A stretch of 64,000 nucleotides of DNA, taken from Streptomyces sp. DvalAA-43 (GTDB lineage: Bacteria > Actinomycetota > Actinomycetes > Streptomycetales > Streptomycetaceae). Location of the stretch: NCBI RefSeq assembly GCF_900091725.1, contig NZ_FMBW01000094.1, positions 124,001-188,000 of the forward strand. The letters are read 5' to 3'. This document shows, piece after piece, positions 47,094-55,337 of the stretch. A program made the position numbers and the translations under genes. Under the pieces are notes generated by a model that was not told where the DNA came from, ran no database searches, and was given only the letters and a program-made list of their open reading frames with translations. Within the stretch, counting starts at the first letter, position 1. Every line of letters begins with the position of its first letter.

Positions 47094-49063
47094 GCGAAGT
47101 CGGCGACATTGCTCCTGGTGACGACCTTGACCGGCACCTTCACCATGCTGTCGACCTTCTTGCCCTCCGCCGCCTTCACCGCGTTCTGCACGGCGATCCT
47201 GCCCAGCTCCTTCGGCTGCTGCGCCACAGAGGCGTAGAGCGTGCCCGCGGCCACCGCCTTCAGGCCGTCCGGGGTTCCGTCGAATCCGACGACGGACACC
47301 GTCCTGCCCGCCTTGCTGCCGAGCGCCTTGACCGCGCCGAGCGCCATCTCGTCGTTCTCGGCGAAGACACCGGTGATTCCGGGGTGGGACTGGAGCAGGT
47401 TGGTCATGACGTCCAGGCCCTTGGTCCGGTCGAAGTCCGCCGGCTGCTCGGCCACGACCTTGATGCCCGGATACGCCTTGAGGCCTTCGGCGAAGCCCGC
47501 GCCGCGCTCGCGGCTGGCCGAGGTGCCGGCGGTCCCCTGCAGGATGGCGATACTGCCCTTGCCCCCGAGCCTGTCGGCCAGTGCCCTGGCGGCGAGCCTG
47601 CCGCCGGCGACGTTGTCGGACGCGACCAGCATCGCGGTCCGTGCGTCGTTGACGCCCCGGTCGGCGGCGATCACCGGGATGTCCGCCTTGTTGGCACCCC
47701 GGACGGCGGGGCCCGCCGCATCCGAGTCCACCGGGTTGACGATGATCGACTTCATGCCCGAACTCGTGAAGTTCTCCAGCTGGTTGGCCTGCTGCGAGGC
47801 GTCGTTCTGCGCGTCGGTGACGGTGAGGTCGACCCCGGCCGTCTTCGCCTCGGCCTGCGCGCCCGCCTTCATCTGGACGAAGAACGGGTTGTTGAGCGTG
47901 GAGAGCGACATGCCCACCTTGGTGGTGCCGCCGGAGGAGCCGGAGTTGAGGTAGGACACCCCGCCCACGACAACGGCCACGCACAGTGCGGCGATGCCGA
48001 ACCTGACCGCACCCGCTCCCTTGCGGCCGGAGCCCGGTGACCCCGGCGCGGCGGACGAACCACCCGGCGCGACGGCCCCGGATCCGGCCTTGCGGCGGAG
48101 GGTGTCCAGCAGCACCGCGAGGGCGATGACGACGCCGATGACGACCTGCTGCCAGAACGCGGAGACGGACAGGAGGTTGAGCCCGTTGCGCAGCACGGCG
48201 AGGATCAGTGCGCCGATCAGCGTTCCGGACGCCTTGCCGACACCGCCGGCCAGGCTGGCACCGCCGATGACCACGGCGGCGATCGCGTCGAGTTCGTACC
48301 CCTGCGCGGCCTGCGGCTGCGCGGAGGTCAGCCGGGAGGCGAGGACGATGCCCGCGACCGCGGCGAAGAGCCCGGACAAGGCGTAGATGGCCAGCTTCTG
48401 CCGCTTGACCCGCAGGCCGGAGAGCCGGGCCGCTTCCTCGTTGCCGCCGATCGCGTACATCGACCGGCCGATGTAGGTACGGGCCAGGATCAGTGCCGCG
48501 ACCAGTCCCATCGCGATCATCACGAGGACCGGGACGGGCAGCCAGCCGCCGAGGGTGTCGCCGAGCACGGAGACCGAGCCGGGGAAGTCGATCGGCTTGC
48601 CCTGCGAGATGACCAGGGACAGACCGCGCGCGATCGACAGCATCGCCAGTGTCGCGATGAACGGCGGCAGCTTGCCGTACGAGACGAGCGCCCCGTTGAC
48701 GAAGCCGCACGCGATGCCGGTGGCGACGGCGAGGACGACCGCCAGCCAGACCGGCAGCCCCTCCGAGGTCGCCGTCCAGGCCAGGACGGTCGCCGAGAGC
48801 GCCGCGACCGAGCCCACGGACAGGTCGATGCCCGCGGAGACGATGACGAAGGTGACGCCGAACGCGAGGATCGCGGTGACGGCCGCCTGTACGCCGATGT
48901 TCAGCAGGTTCTGGGTGGTCAGGAAGTCGCCGGAGAGCAGCGACATCGCCACCAGCAGGACGACCAGGGCGCTCAGGGCGCCGTTGTCGAGCAGCAGCCG
49001 GCGGACCGTGTGCCCCGCGGCGCCACCGGCGCCCGAATCGCTCTTGAGCGTGTCAGTGGCCAC
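47090..49063 (-). CDS. rbsCB: Fused ribose ABC transporter permease and substrate-binding protein
   Basis: 657 aa, two normally separate proteins in one chain. Residues 1-325 are an RbsC-type permease with 8-10 helices (GVTFVIVSAGIDLSVGSVAALS; GGNEEAARLSGL coupling loop; IGGASLAGGVGK). A Gly/Ala/Pro/Ser linker (about 326-353) leads to one extra membrane helix (about 354-371, FGIAALCVAVVVGGVSYL), after which an RbsB-type periplasmic binding protein runs to the end (KVGMSLSTLNNPFFVQMKAG; VVGFDGTPDGLKAV). The linker helix replaces the lipoprotein anchor and puts the binding domain outside. The GTG at 49063 lies 11 nt inside rbsA. No other rbsB is present. Confidence 0.93.
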   Translation of the reverse strand: MATDTLKSDSGAGGAAGHTVRRLLLDNGALSALVVLLVAMSLLSGDFLTTQNLLNIGVQAAVTAILAFGVTFVIVSAGIDLSVGSVAALSATVLAWTATSEGLPVWLAVVLAVATGIACGFVNGALVSYGKLPPFIATLAMLSIARGLSLVISQGKPIDFPGSVSVLGDTLGGWLPVPVLVMIAMGLVAALILARTYIGRSMYAIGGNEEAARLSGLRVKRQKLAIYALSGLFAAVAGIVLASRLTSAQPQAAQGYELDAIAAVVIGGASLAGGVGKASGTLIGALILAVLRNGLNLLSVSAFWQQVVIGVVIALAVLLDTLRRKAGSGAVAPGGSSAAPGSPGSGRKGAGAVRFGIAALCVAVVVGGVSYLNSGSSGGTTKVGMSLSTLNNPFFVQMKAGAQAEAKTAGVDLTVTDAQNDASQQANQLENFTSSGMKSIIVNPVDSDAAGPAVRGANKADIPVIAADRGVNDARTAMLVASDNVAGGRLAARALADRLGGKGSIAILQGTAGTSASRERGAGFAEGLKAYPGIKVVAEQPADFDRTKGLDVMTNLLQSHPGITGVFAENDEMALGAVKALGSKAGRTVSVVGFDGTPDGLKAVAAGTLYASVAQQPKELGRIAVQNAVKAAEGKKVDSMVKVPVKVVTRSNVADFA

Positions 49064-50606
49064 GGGGGCTCTCCTCTTCGTTCGCAGCCGGATCCGCGGT
49101 CGCGGCAGTGGGGGTGGGGGGTGCGCCGACGGCGAGGGCCATCACGGCGTCCTGGGTCGCCCGGTGCGCGGGAAGTTCGCCCGCGATCCGGCCCTGGGAC
49201 ATGACCAGCACCCGGTCGCTCATGCCGAGGACCTCGGGCAGGTCGCTGGAGATCATCAGAACCGCGTGGCCCGAGGCCGTCAGTTCATTGATGAGCTGGT
49301 AGATCTCGACCTTGGCACCGACGTCGATGCCACGGGTCGGTTCGTCGAGGATCAGCACTCTGGTGTCGGCGAGCAGCCACTTGCCGATGACGACCTTCTG
49401 CTGGTTGCCCCCGGAGAGCGTACGGACGTGCTGGCCGAGACCCGCCATCCGTACGCCGAGCTGTTCGGCGATCCGGGCGGCGGCCACGCGCTGTCCCTTG
49501 AGGTCCACGAGACCGGACCGGCTCGCCGAGCGCAGGGTGACCAGGCCGAGGTTCTCCTGCACCGAGGCGTCGAGCACCAGGCCCTGCCCCTTGCGGTCCT
49601 CGGGCACCAGGCCGATTCCGGCGCCCATCGCCGCGGTGACGTCGTGCTTGGCCAGTGGCGCGCCGAGCACGTCGACGGTGCCGCCGTCGTAGGGGTCGGC
49701 GCCGAAGACGGCACGGGCGACCTCGGTGCGTCCGGCGCCGACGAGACCAGCGAGGCCGACCACCTCCCCGGCCCGTACGTCGAAGCTGATGTCATGGAAC
49801 ACCCCGGCGCGGGTGAGCCCGCGCACGGACAGCAACGGGCCCCCGGTCTCCGGGCGTTCACGGGGGTACTGCTGCTCGATGCTGCGTCCCACCATCAGCT
49901 GTACGAGCTCCGCCTCGGGCGTCGAGGCGGGCACCTGGTCGATGCTCCGGCCGTCGCGCAGCACCGTGACCCGGTCGCCGAGTGCCGCGATCTCTTCGAG
50001 GTGGTGGGTGATGAAGACGATCCCGACCCCGTCCGCCCGCAGCTGCCGCACGATCCGGAAGAGCTTGTCGACCTCTTCCGAGGTGAGGACCGCGGTCGGC
50101 TCGTCCATGATCAGGACGCGGGCGTCCAGGCTGAGCGCCTTGGCGATCTCCACCATCTGCAGCCGGGCGATGCCCAGTTCGCGAACCTTTGCCTTCGGCG
50201 AGACGTGCAGGCCGACGCGGCGCAGGAGCACCTCGGCGTCCGCCTCCATGCGCCGCCGGTCGATCATCCCGAAGCGGCGCGGCTGCCGGCCGAGGAAGAT
50301 GTTCTCGGCGACGGTGAGATCGGGTACCAGGTTGAACTCCTGGTAGATCGTGGCGATTCCGAGCCGTTCGGCGTCCTGTGCGCCGTGGATGCGGACCTCG
50401 CGCCCCTGGGCGAGGATCCGGCCGCTGTCCGGGCGGTAGGCGCCGGAGAGCATCTTGATGAGTGTGCTCTTCCCGGCCCCGTTCTCGCCGAGCAGGACAT
50501 GGACTTCGCCGCTGCGCAGATCGAAGTCCACACTGTCCAGTGCGACCACACCGGGAAAGGTCTTGCGTACGCCTTCGACGCGCAGCAACTCGTTCGGATG
50601 GCTCAC
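49053..50606 (-). CDS. rbsA: Ribose ABC transporter ATP-binding protein
   Basis: 517 aa with two tandem ABC domains, as in RbsA/MglA. The first has Walker A LLGENGAGKST, a signature region ELGIARLQMVEIAKAL, and Walker B VLIMDEPTAVL. The second has a degenerate Walker A LAGLVGAGRTEV, signature LSGGNQQKVVIGKWL and Walker B VLILDEPTRGID. This asymmetry is normal for sugar ABC ATPases. The GTG start overlaps the rbsR stop (GTGA), and the 3' end overlaps rbsCB by 11 nt, so rbsR-A-CB is a tightly coupled unit. Confidence 0.95.
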   Translation of the reverse strand: MSHPNELLRVEGVRKTFPGVVALDSVDFDLRSGEVHVLLGENGAGKSTLIKMLSGAYRPDSGRILAQGREVRIHGAQDAERLGIATIYQEFNLVPDLTVAENIFLGRQPRRFGMIDRRRMEADAEVLLRRVGLHVSPKAKVRELGIARLQMVEIAKALSLDARVLIMDEPTAVLTSEEVDKLFRIVRQLRADGVGIVFITHHLEEIAALGDRVTVLRDGRSIDQVPASTPEAELVQLMVGRSIEQQYPRERPETGGPLLSVRGLTRAGVFHDISFDVRAGEVVGLAGLVGAGRTEVARAVFGADPYDGGTVDVLGAPLAKHDVTAAMGAGIGLVPEDRKGQGLVLDASVQENLGLVTLRSASRSGLVDLKGQRVAAARIAEQLGVRMAGLGQHVRTLSGGNQQKVVIGKWLLADTRVLILDEPTRGIDVGAKVEIYQLINELTASGHAVLMISSDLPEVLGMSDRVLVMSQGRIAGELPAHRATQDAVMALAVGAPPTPTAATADPAANEEESPRGH

Positions 50607-51619
50607 CGGTTGCTCCTCCGGTCCGGAGCGGGCTCGCCGCAGGAACGGCGTACGACGAGACGGGCGGGGAGGGTGACGGACTGCGGGGACCGGCCCTCGA
50701 CGATGTCGACCAGCGCGCGGACGGCGGCGCGGCCGAGTTCACCGGTCGGCTGGGCGATCGCCGTGATCGGCGGGTCGGTGTGCACGAACCACGGGATGTC
50801 GTCGAAGGCGGCGAGCCCGATGTCCTGCGGCACCCGCAGACCGGCCGCGCGGATGGCGTCCAGCGCGCCGAGCGCCATCAGGTTGTCGGCGGCGAAGACG
50901 ACCTCGGGCGGTTCAGGGAGTGCCAGGAAGCGTTCGGTGACGCGCCGGCCGCTGTCCGCCTGGAAGTCGCCCTGGCCGATGTGGACGTCGGGCAGGGTGA
51001 GTGCGTACGCGCGCAGCGCCTCGCGGAAGGCCTCGACGCGTTCGTTGCCCGTGGTGGTGGCCGCGGGGCCGGCGATGATGGCGAGCCGGCGGTGGCCCAG
51101 CGCGTGCAGATGGGCGACCAGGTCCCGGATCGCGTCGCGGCCGTCGGCCCGTACGACGGGGACGTCGACGCCGGGCATCCAGCGGTCCACGAAGACCATC
51201 GGGGTACCGCCCCGCGCCACGTCCGCCATCAGCGAGGAGTCGCCGTCCGCGGGCGAGACGAGCAGCCCGTCGATCCTCCGGTCGAGGAGCGTACGGACGT
51301 GATGGTCCTGCAGCTCGGGCCGTTCGTCGGCGTTGCCGATGATGACGCTGTAGCCGAGGGCCCGTGCCTCCTCCTCGACGAAGCGGGCCAGCTCGGTGAA
51401 GTACGGATTGAGCACATCGCTGATGACCAGGCCGAGGGTGCGTGTCTGGTCGGTGCGCAGGGACCGGGCGACGGCGTTGGGCCGGTAGCCGAGGGCGTCG
51501 ACGGCGGCGCGGACCCGGGTCCGCGCGTCCGGGCTGACGGAGGGATGACTGTTGAGGACGCGGGAGACCGTGGCGACAGAGACTCCCGCCTGGGCCGCGA
51601 CATCCTTGATGCTCGCCAT
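50603..51619 (-). CDS. rbsR: LacI-family ribose operon repressor
   Basis: 338 aa. N-terminal LacI headpiece ASIKDVAAQAGVSVATVSRVLNSHPSVSP and hinge helix NAVARSLRTDQTRTLG, then a type I periplasmic-binding-like sugar domain (LVISDVLNPYF, FVDRWMPG, VVFAADNLMALGALDAI). ATG 51619 has a strong AAGGAGG site. First gene of the operon, so it represses its own transcription through two operators at 51676-51714. Ribose is the inferred inducer from the downstream genes. Confidence 0.94.
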   Translation of the reverse strand: MASIKDVAAQAGVSVATVSRVLNSHPSVSPDARTRVRAAVDALGYRPNAVARSLRTDQTRTLGLVISDVLNPYFTELARFVEEEARALGYSVIIGNADERPELQDHHVRTLLDRRIDGLLVSPADGDSSLMADVARGGTPMVFVDRWMPGVDVPVVRADGRDAIRDLVAHLHALGHRRLAIIAGPAATTTGNERVEAFREALRAYALTLPDVHIGQGDFQADSGRRVTERFLALPEPPEVVFAADNLMALGALDAIRAAGLRVPQDIGLAAFDDIPWFVHTDPPITAIAQPTGELGRAAVRALVDIVEGRSPQSVTLPARLVVRRSCGEPAPDRRSNR

Positions 51620-51675
51620 GTACGGACCACCTCCTTGTGGTTTCCGTGAGCCTCGAAACCAGCGGACCGAAGTCA

Positions 51676-51714
51676 TGGAATCGATTACACGGATGATTGG
51701 AAACGATTACATGG
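51676..51714 (-). promoter_or_regulatory. Tandem LacI-type (RbsR) operators
   Basis: TGGAATCGATTACACGG (51676-51692) and TGGAAACGATTACATGG (51698-51714), both fitting the LacI-family core TGNAANCGNTTNCA. Starts are 22 bp apart, two helical turns, so two dimers would bind on one face. Confidence 0.85.
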
Positions 51715-51927
51715 CTGGAAACAAGACCCCGCCCGCTGTCCGAGACCGGATCGTGACGCGCGCACCGGAGGCCGGGGGTGCCCTGGGGTGATCGACGGAT
51801 CCTCCGGATCACCGGCTCGTGCGGTCGGCCGGGCGGTGGGTCACGCCCTATGGACAGCGCTGCCGCCGGTGTCCGACGCTCCTGCGGATGGCAGCGAACA
51901 GCGTCTCATCGGACCGCCGACACGCCA

Positions 51928-51977
51928 CGGTCCGGTACGGACGGCCCCCGAAGCCGGAAGCCGTCCGTACCGGACCG
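51928..51977. terminator. 18-bp inverted repeat, bidirectional terminator
   Basis: Perfect arms 51928-51945 and 51960-51977 (begin CGGTCCGGTACGG), 14-nt loop. It is 12 nt beyond the stop of the decayed dehydrogenase gene, whose terminator it probably was. The stretch 51715-51927 shows no gene. Confidence 0.75.
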
Positions 51978-51988
51978 GTCGAAGGCGT

Positions 51989-52478
51989 TCAGCCGACCTG
52001 CACGAGGATCTTCCCGCCGACGCCGCCGCGCAGCGAATGAGGGCGTCGATGACGCCTTCCAGGGGCAGTTCCCGCACTCCTCCGGTGGTGTCGTAACCCC
52101 CGTCGACCATGGCCGCCATGACCGCGTCGAACTCTGTGGGCCGGTATCCGACCGCGCCGACGATCTCTGCCTCGCCCATCATGAGCTGCGTGGGCTGGAG
52201 CTCCGTCGGGTGCTCGTGCAGTGCGGCGACCACCAGTCGGCCGCCGGGGACGAGGCCTGCCAGAGCAGAGGTGGGCGAACCGGGCACCGAGGCCGATCGG
52301 CCCGGCCCCCGCGACGAGCGCCGTGCCGGCCCACCGCCATCGGCTCGGCGAGCGCAGCCATCCGCAGGTCCGCTCCTTCCGGCAACACGTGCAGCATCGA
52401 TGCCTCACACGTGGTGAATTCCGCCCGCCCACCGCCGTTCACGTTCGAGCGATCGAGCCCATCAGCCGGCCCGAGAAG
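51989..52478 (-). pseudogene. Decayed zinc-dependent alcohol/butanediol dehydrogenase
   Basis: Remnant of a medium-chain dehydrogenase scattered over frames. In order on the minus strand: NGGGRAEFTTCEASMLHVLPEGADLRMAALAEPMAVG (first frame, from about 52440), TALVAGAGPIGLGARFAHL (NAD-binding GxGxxG, second frame), then LVPGGRLVVAALHEHPTELQPTQLMMGEAEIVGAVGYRP...GVIDALI (third frame), and finally GGKILVQVG and stop at 51989. At least three frame changes, and the catalytic zinc domain upstream is gone; only a trace (GLDRSNV) precedes. Long decayed, not a sequencing artefact. It may mark a catabolic locus once shared with the neighbouring hydrolase. Confidence 0.8.
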
Positions 52479-52664
52479 GTTCGCCGTCAGAATCCTTCGT
52501 TCCTCGCCACCCGGTCGGGGTGCTCGCTGTTCGTGCGGGTGCGGTCGGGGCGGACCGCTCGAACGGCGGGTGGATTGCCGTGAATCCGCTGCGAACGGCG
52601 GTTACGCAGCCCGCTCGGGAAAGCGAGCATGGTGCATCGCAGGCCGCGAAACACAGACCGCCAC

Positions 52665-52710
52665 AGGCCCTGGACCACCCCGGGAACAGGCCCTGGACCA
52701 CCCCGAGATT
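52665..52710 (+). repeat. 23-bp tandem repeat before the hydrolase gene
   Basis: Two units starting 52665 and 52688 (CAGGCCCTGGACCACCCCG plus 4 nt), differing by two bases at the 3' end. Lies 15 nt upstream of the hydrolase ATG, so it forms the 5' leader. The stretch 52479-52664 has no gene I can support. Confidence 0.75.
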
Positions 52711-52724
52711 CGAGGGAGTCCCCC

Positions 52725-53696
52725 ATGTCAGATACTGTCCCCCGCCCGCCTCTGGACCCCGAGTTGGAGGCCGCCCTCCTGCTCGTCCAGGACCAGGTTC
52801 CGACCATCACACCCGAGCTGATCCCGGCCATGAGACAGGCGGGCACCCCTGTCGACGTCTCCGACGACGTGCTGGCGGACGCCGGAGTCACGCGCCGCGA
52901 TGTCACGATCCCGGGGTTCGAGGGCGCCGACATCCAGGTCTCGGTCATCACCAGGCTCGGTCGTACGGGCTCACGACCGGGACCCGGGGTCTACCACGTG
53001 CACGGCGGAGGCATGATCCTCGGTGACCGCATGGTCGGCATCACCCAGGTCCTCCCCTGGATCGTCGAGCACGACGCCGTGGCGGTCACCGTGGAGTACC
53101 GGCTCGCACCCGAGTCTCCCGACCCCTGCCCGGTCGAGGACTGCTACGCGGGCCTGGTCTGGACCGCCCGCCACGCCGCCGAACTCGGCATTGACCCGGA
53201 GCGCCTGATCATCGCGGGCGCCAGCGCCGGCGGGGGGCTGGCCGCCGGGACCGCCCTCCTGGCCCGGGATCGCAACGGACCGCGACTGGCCGGGCAGATG
53301 CTGATATGCCCGATGCTCGACGACCGGGACGAGAGCGTCTCGACCGTGCAGTTCGAGGACGCCGTGCTATGGGACCGCACCAGCAATCGCACGGGCTGGT
53401 CGGCCCTGCTGGGTGGGCGCCGAGGGACCGACGACGTGTCGGTGTACGCCGCGCCGGCCCGTGCGACGGACCTGTCCGGGCTGCCACCGACGTTCATCGA
53501 CTGCGGCTCGGCGGAAGTGTTCCGCGATGAGGGCGTCGCCTACGCGGCCGCGCTGTGGCGTGCCGGAGTCCAGGCCGAACTGCACGTGTGGCCGGGCGGT
53601 TTCCACGGCTTCGACATGATCGCCCCGCACACCGCCGTCTCCCAGTCCGCGACCGCCGCACGCCGGGCCTGGCTCGCACGCCTCCTCGACGCGTGA
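52725..53696 (+). CDS. Alpha/beta hydrolase, HSL-type esterase
   Basis: 323 aa. Hormone-sensitive-lipase family marks: oxyanion motif VYHVHGGGMILGD (HGGG), nucleophile elbow IIAGASAGGGLAAG (GxSxG, Ser in GASAG), acid FIDCGSAEVFRDEG, and catalytic His in GGFHGFD. A carboxylesterase or lactone hydrolase acting on small esters. ATG 52725 follows GAGGGAG. The next gene, 54 nt downstream, encodes a PucR-type regulator that may control it. The upstream neighbour is a decayed dehydrogenase. Confidence 0.9.
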   Translation: MSDTVPRPPLDPELEAALLLVQDQVPTITPELIPAMRQAGTPVDVSDDVLADAGVTRRDVTIPGFEGADIQVSVITRLGRTGSRPGPGVYHVHGGGMILGDRMVGITQVLPWIVEHDAVAVTVEYRLAPESPDPCPVEDCYAGLVWTARHAAELGIDPERLIIAGASAGGGLAAGTALLARDRNGPRLAGQMLICPMLDDRDESVSTVQFEDAVLWDRTSNRTGWSALLGGRRGTDDVSVYAAPARATDLSGLPPTFIDCGSAEVFRDEGVAYAAALWRAGVQAELHVWPGGFHGFDMIAPHTAVSQSATAARRAWLARLLDA

Positions 53697-53750
53697 CCCC
53701 ACCGTTGCCGGAGGCGGAGGTACGCTGACGCAGTACGCCAGGGAGCGCAG

Positions 53751-54767
53751 ATGCACGAACTCGTCGGCCGGATCACCGCTCTGGACCCACAGGCGAGCGA
53801 GACCCTCAAGGTCATCTCCTACTTCGACACACTGATCACCGGGGGCGTCGGCCTGGACGGACTCCTGCGCGGCGCCGCCGCCCTGTCCGGCACCGTCGCC
53901 GGTGCCGAACGGCGCGGCCGGACCAGCCGGCGCGATCCGGAGGGCCGGCTCCTGGGCGGCACCACCGGCCAGGAGCCGCGATTCCCCGTACGCCCCTGTT
54001 CCGGCGGCAGCGTATGGCTGGAGCGGGAAGGGCCCGCGCACGCGAACGACGCGATGATCATCGAGCGGCTCGCCTTCGCGGTCGAGCTCCTCGAACTGCA
54101 CCGCGACGCGGGCGGCGCCCTGGAGATCGGCATCGACGCGGCCCGAACGGTCAATGACCGCACGACGGCCCTGGCCCGGCTGCGCCTGGACGCGGGCACC
54201 CGGATCCGGTTGATCGCGACCAGCGCCGACAAGAAGATCCCCGGCGCCCCCTCCACGATCCTGCCGACGCGCTACGGGATCCTGCGCGCGACCCTCGACA
54301 CGACGGGAGACGTGCCGCTCCCGGGCCGGGCAGGCCTGGGCCCGTGGGTGCGAGCCGACCGGGCACCCGCGTCGTGGGACGGCTCGATCGTCGCGCTCCG
54401 GCTCACCGACGCGTCCACGCCCACCGTCGACGCGACGGACCTCGGCGTCATGCTCATGTTCCTGCAAGCCCACGACCCGCGCGTCCCGCACGAGGACGTC
54501 CGGGCGCTGTTGCGTCTCGACGCCCGCTCAGCCGCGGTTCTGCGTGTGCTCGTGGAAGCGGACAGCGTCCGCGCCGCCGCGGCGCGACTCGGCATGCACC
54601 ACTCCACCCTGCAGGCCCGGCACGAAGCGCTGACACGCGACCTCGGCTACGACCCACGCACGACCACCGGCCGGACGCGCTACATGGCGGCCGCCCTCCT
54701 CCAGCGCCTCACCGACCCGGTCCCGGAACCGAAAACGGCTCCGGAACCAGGACCGGGCAGGAACTGA
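53751..54767 (+). CDS. PucR/CdaR-type transcriptional regulator
   Basis: 338 aa. The C-terminal region (about 245-325: DVRALLRLDARSAAVLRVLVEADSVRAAAARLGMHHSTLQARHEALTRDLGYDP) is a PucR-type helix-turn-helix, in which the HTH is followed by a domain end rather than a kinase. The N-terminal part (GVGLDGLLRGAAALSGTVAG) resembles the GAF-like sensor start of this group, and the middle has no named domain. ATG 53751 has GGGAG upstream. Regulators of this group usually activate adjacent catabolic genes; the hydrolase gene immediately upstream in the same direction is the candidate target. Confidence 0.75.
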   Translation: MHELVGRITALDPQASETLKVISYFDTLITGGVGLDGLLRGAAALSGTVAGAERRGRTSRRDPEGRLLGGTTGQEPRFPVRPCSGGSVWLEREGPAHANDAMIIERLAFAVELLELHRDAGGALEIGIDAARTVNDRTTALARLRLDAGTRIRLIATSADKKIPGAPSTILPTRYGILRATLDTTGDVPLPGRAGLGPWVRADRAPASWDGSIVALRLTDASTPTVDATDLGVMLMFLQAHDPRVPHEDVRALLRLDARSAAVLRVLVEADSVRAAAARLGMHHSTLQARHEALTRDLGYDPRTTTGRTRYMAAALLQRLTDPVPEPKTAPEPGPGRN

Positions 54768-54799
54768 ACAGGGCCGGACCTCTGTCCACCACAACAACA

Positions 54800-54838
54800 A
54801 AGCCGGTCAGAGCGACAAAGTGTCGCTCTGACCGGCTT
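54800..54838 (-). terminator. Terminator of tRNA-Leu
   Basis: 18-bp perfect stem (54800-54817 / 54821-54838) with 3-nt loop. On the minus strand it is followed by TTTGTTGTTG, a U-rich tail rare in this genome. Also usable by the regulator gene from the other side. Confidence 0.9.
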
Positions 54839-54856
54839 CATTTGGTCGGTTGACCT

Positions 54857-54944
54857 TGGTGTCCGAGGGGGGACTTGAACCCCCACGCCCGATAAAGGGC
54901 ACTAGCACCTCAAGCTAGCGCGTCTGCCATTCCGCCACCCGGAC
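54857..54944 (-). tRNA. tRNA-Leu (anticodon GAG)
   Basis: 88 nt including encoded CCA. Acceptor GTCCGGG pairs with CTCGGAC (one G-U). Anticodon stem CTAGC/GCTAG encloses loop TTGAGGT, anticodon GAG, reading CUC and CUU. A long variable arm (TGCCC...GGGCG) marks it as class II. T-arm GGGGG-TTCAAGT-CCCCC. Confidence 0.97.
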
Positions 54945-54982
54945 CAGGTGGTCGGCCCCGGTTTCCCGCGGCGACATGGAAA

Positions 54983-55011
54983 ACAATACCAGGGGTTCAG
55001 GGTGGCCATCA
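54983..55011 (-). promoter_or_regulatory. tRNA-Leu promoter
   Basis: Minus strand: -35 TGATGG (55006-55011), 17 bp, -10 TATTGT (54983-54988), about 38 nt before the mature 5' end. Confidence 0.5.
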
Positions 55012-55253
55012 CCCGCATTTCCGGTGGTCAGTGCGGTGCGGCGGATACGCCGGCCACGATCCTGCGGCATTCCCCCCGACCCGGCCACGATGCGTGGTCA
55101 CGACCGCACGCACCGTGCGATTCCGGCCGACGGCAACCGCGAAATCAGGCCGCCCGAGGCACGCGGATCCACGAGACCGGGCCGCGGCGGGACGCTCGCG
55201 AAAGTGCCGCACGCCCCCTGGACACCGTCCGCCGGATGCGGGATAACAATGTC

Positions 55254-55277
55254 CATACAGTATTCGTCGACTGTATG
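55254..55277 (+). promoter_or_regulatory. Palindromic operator of the oxalate operon
   Basis: Perfect 8-bp arms CATACAGT (55254-55261) and ACTGTATG (55270-55277) with 8-nt spacer. It contains a TACAGT (-10-like) element and lies 60 nt before the first gene. GntR-type dimers often bind such sites, but no regulator gene is adjacent. The rest of 54945-55337 has only the tRNA promoter. Confidence 0.6.
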
Positions 55278-55337
55278 CAATGCGCTGACAGAGTGCCGCA
55301 CGGCTTCCGCACCCCCTACGAAGGGACAGGTATCGCC

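Noticed and set aside
51928..51977. IS element end or transposon remnant
   Set aside because: The 18-bp arms are separated by only 14 nt and lie just after a gene end, fitting a terminator; no transposase or target duplication.
54945..55253. Integrated element boundary next to tRNA-Leu
   Set aside because: No integrase, no displaced tRNA end and no composition change seen on either side within the window.
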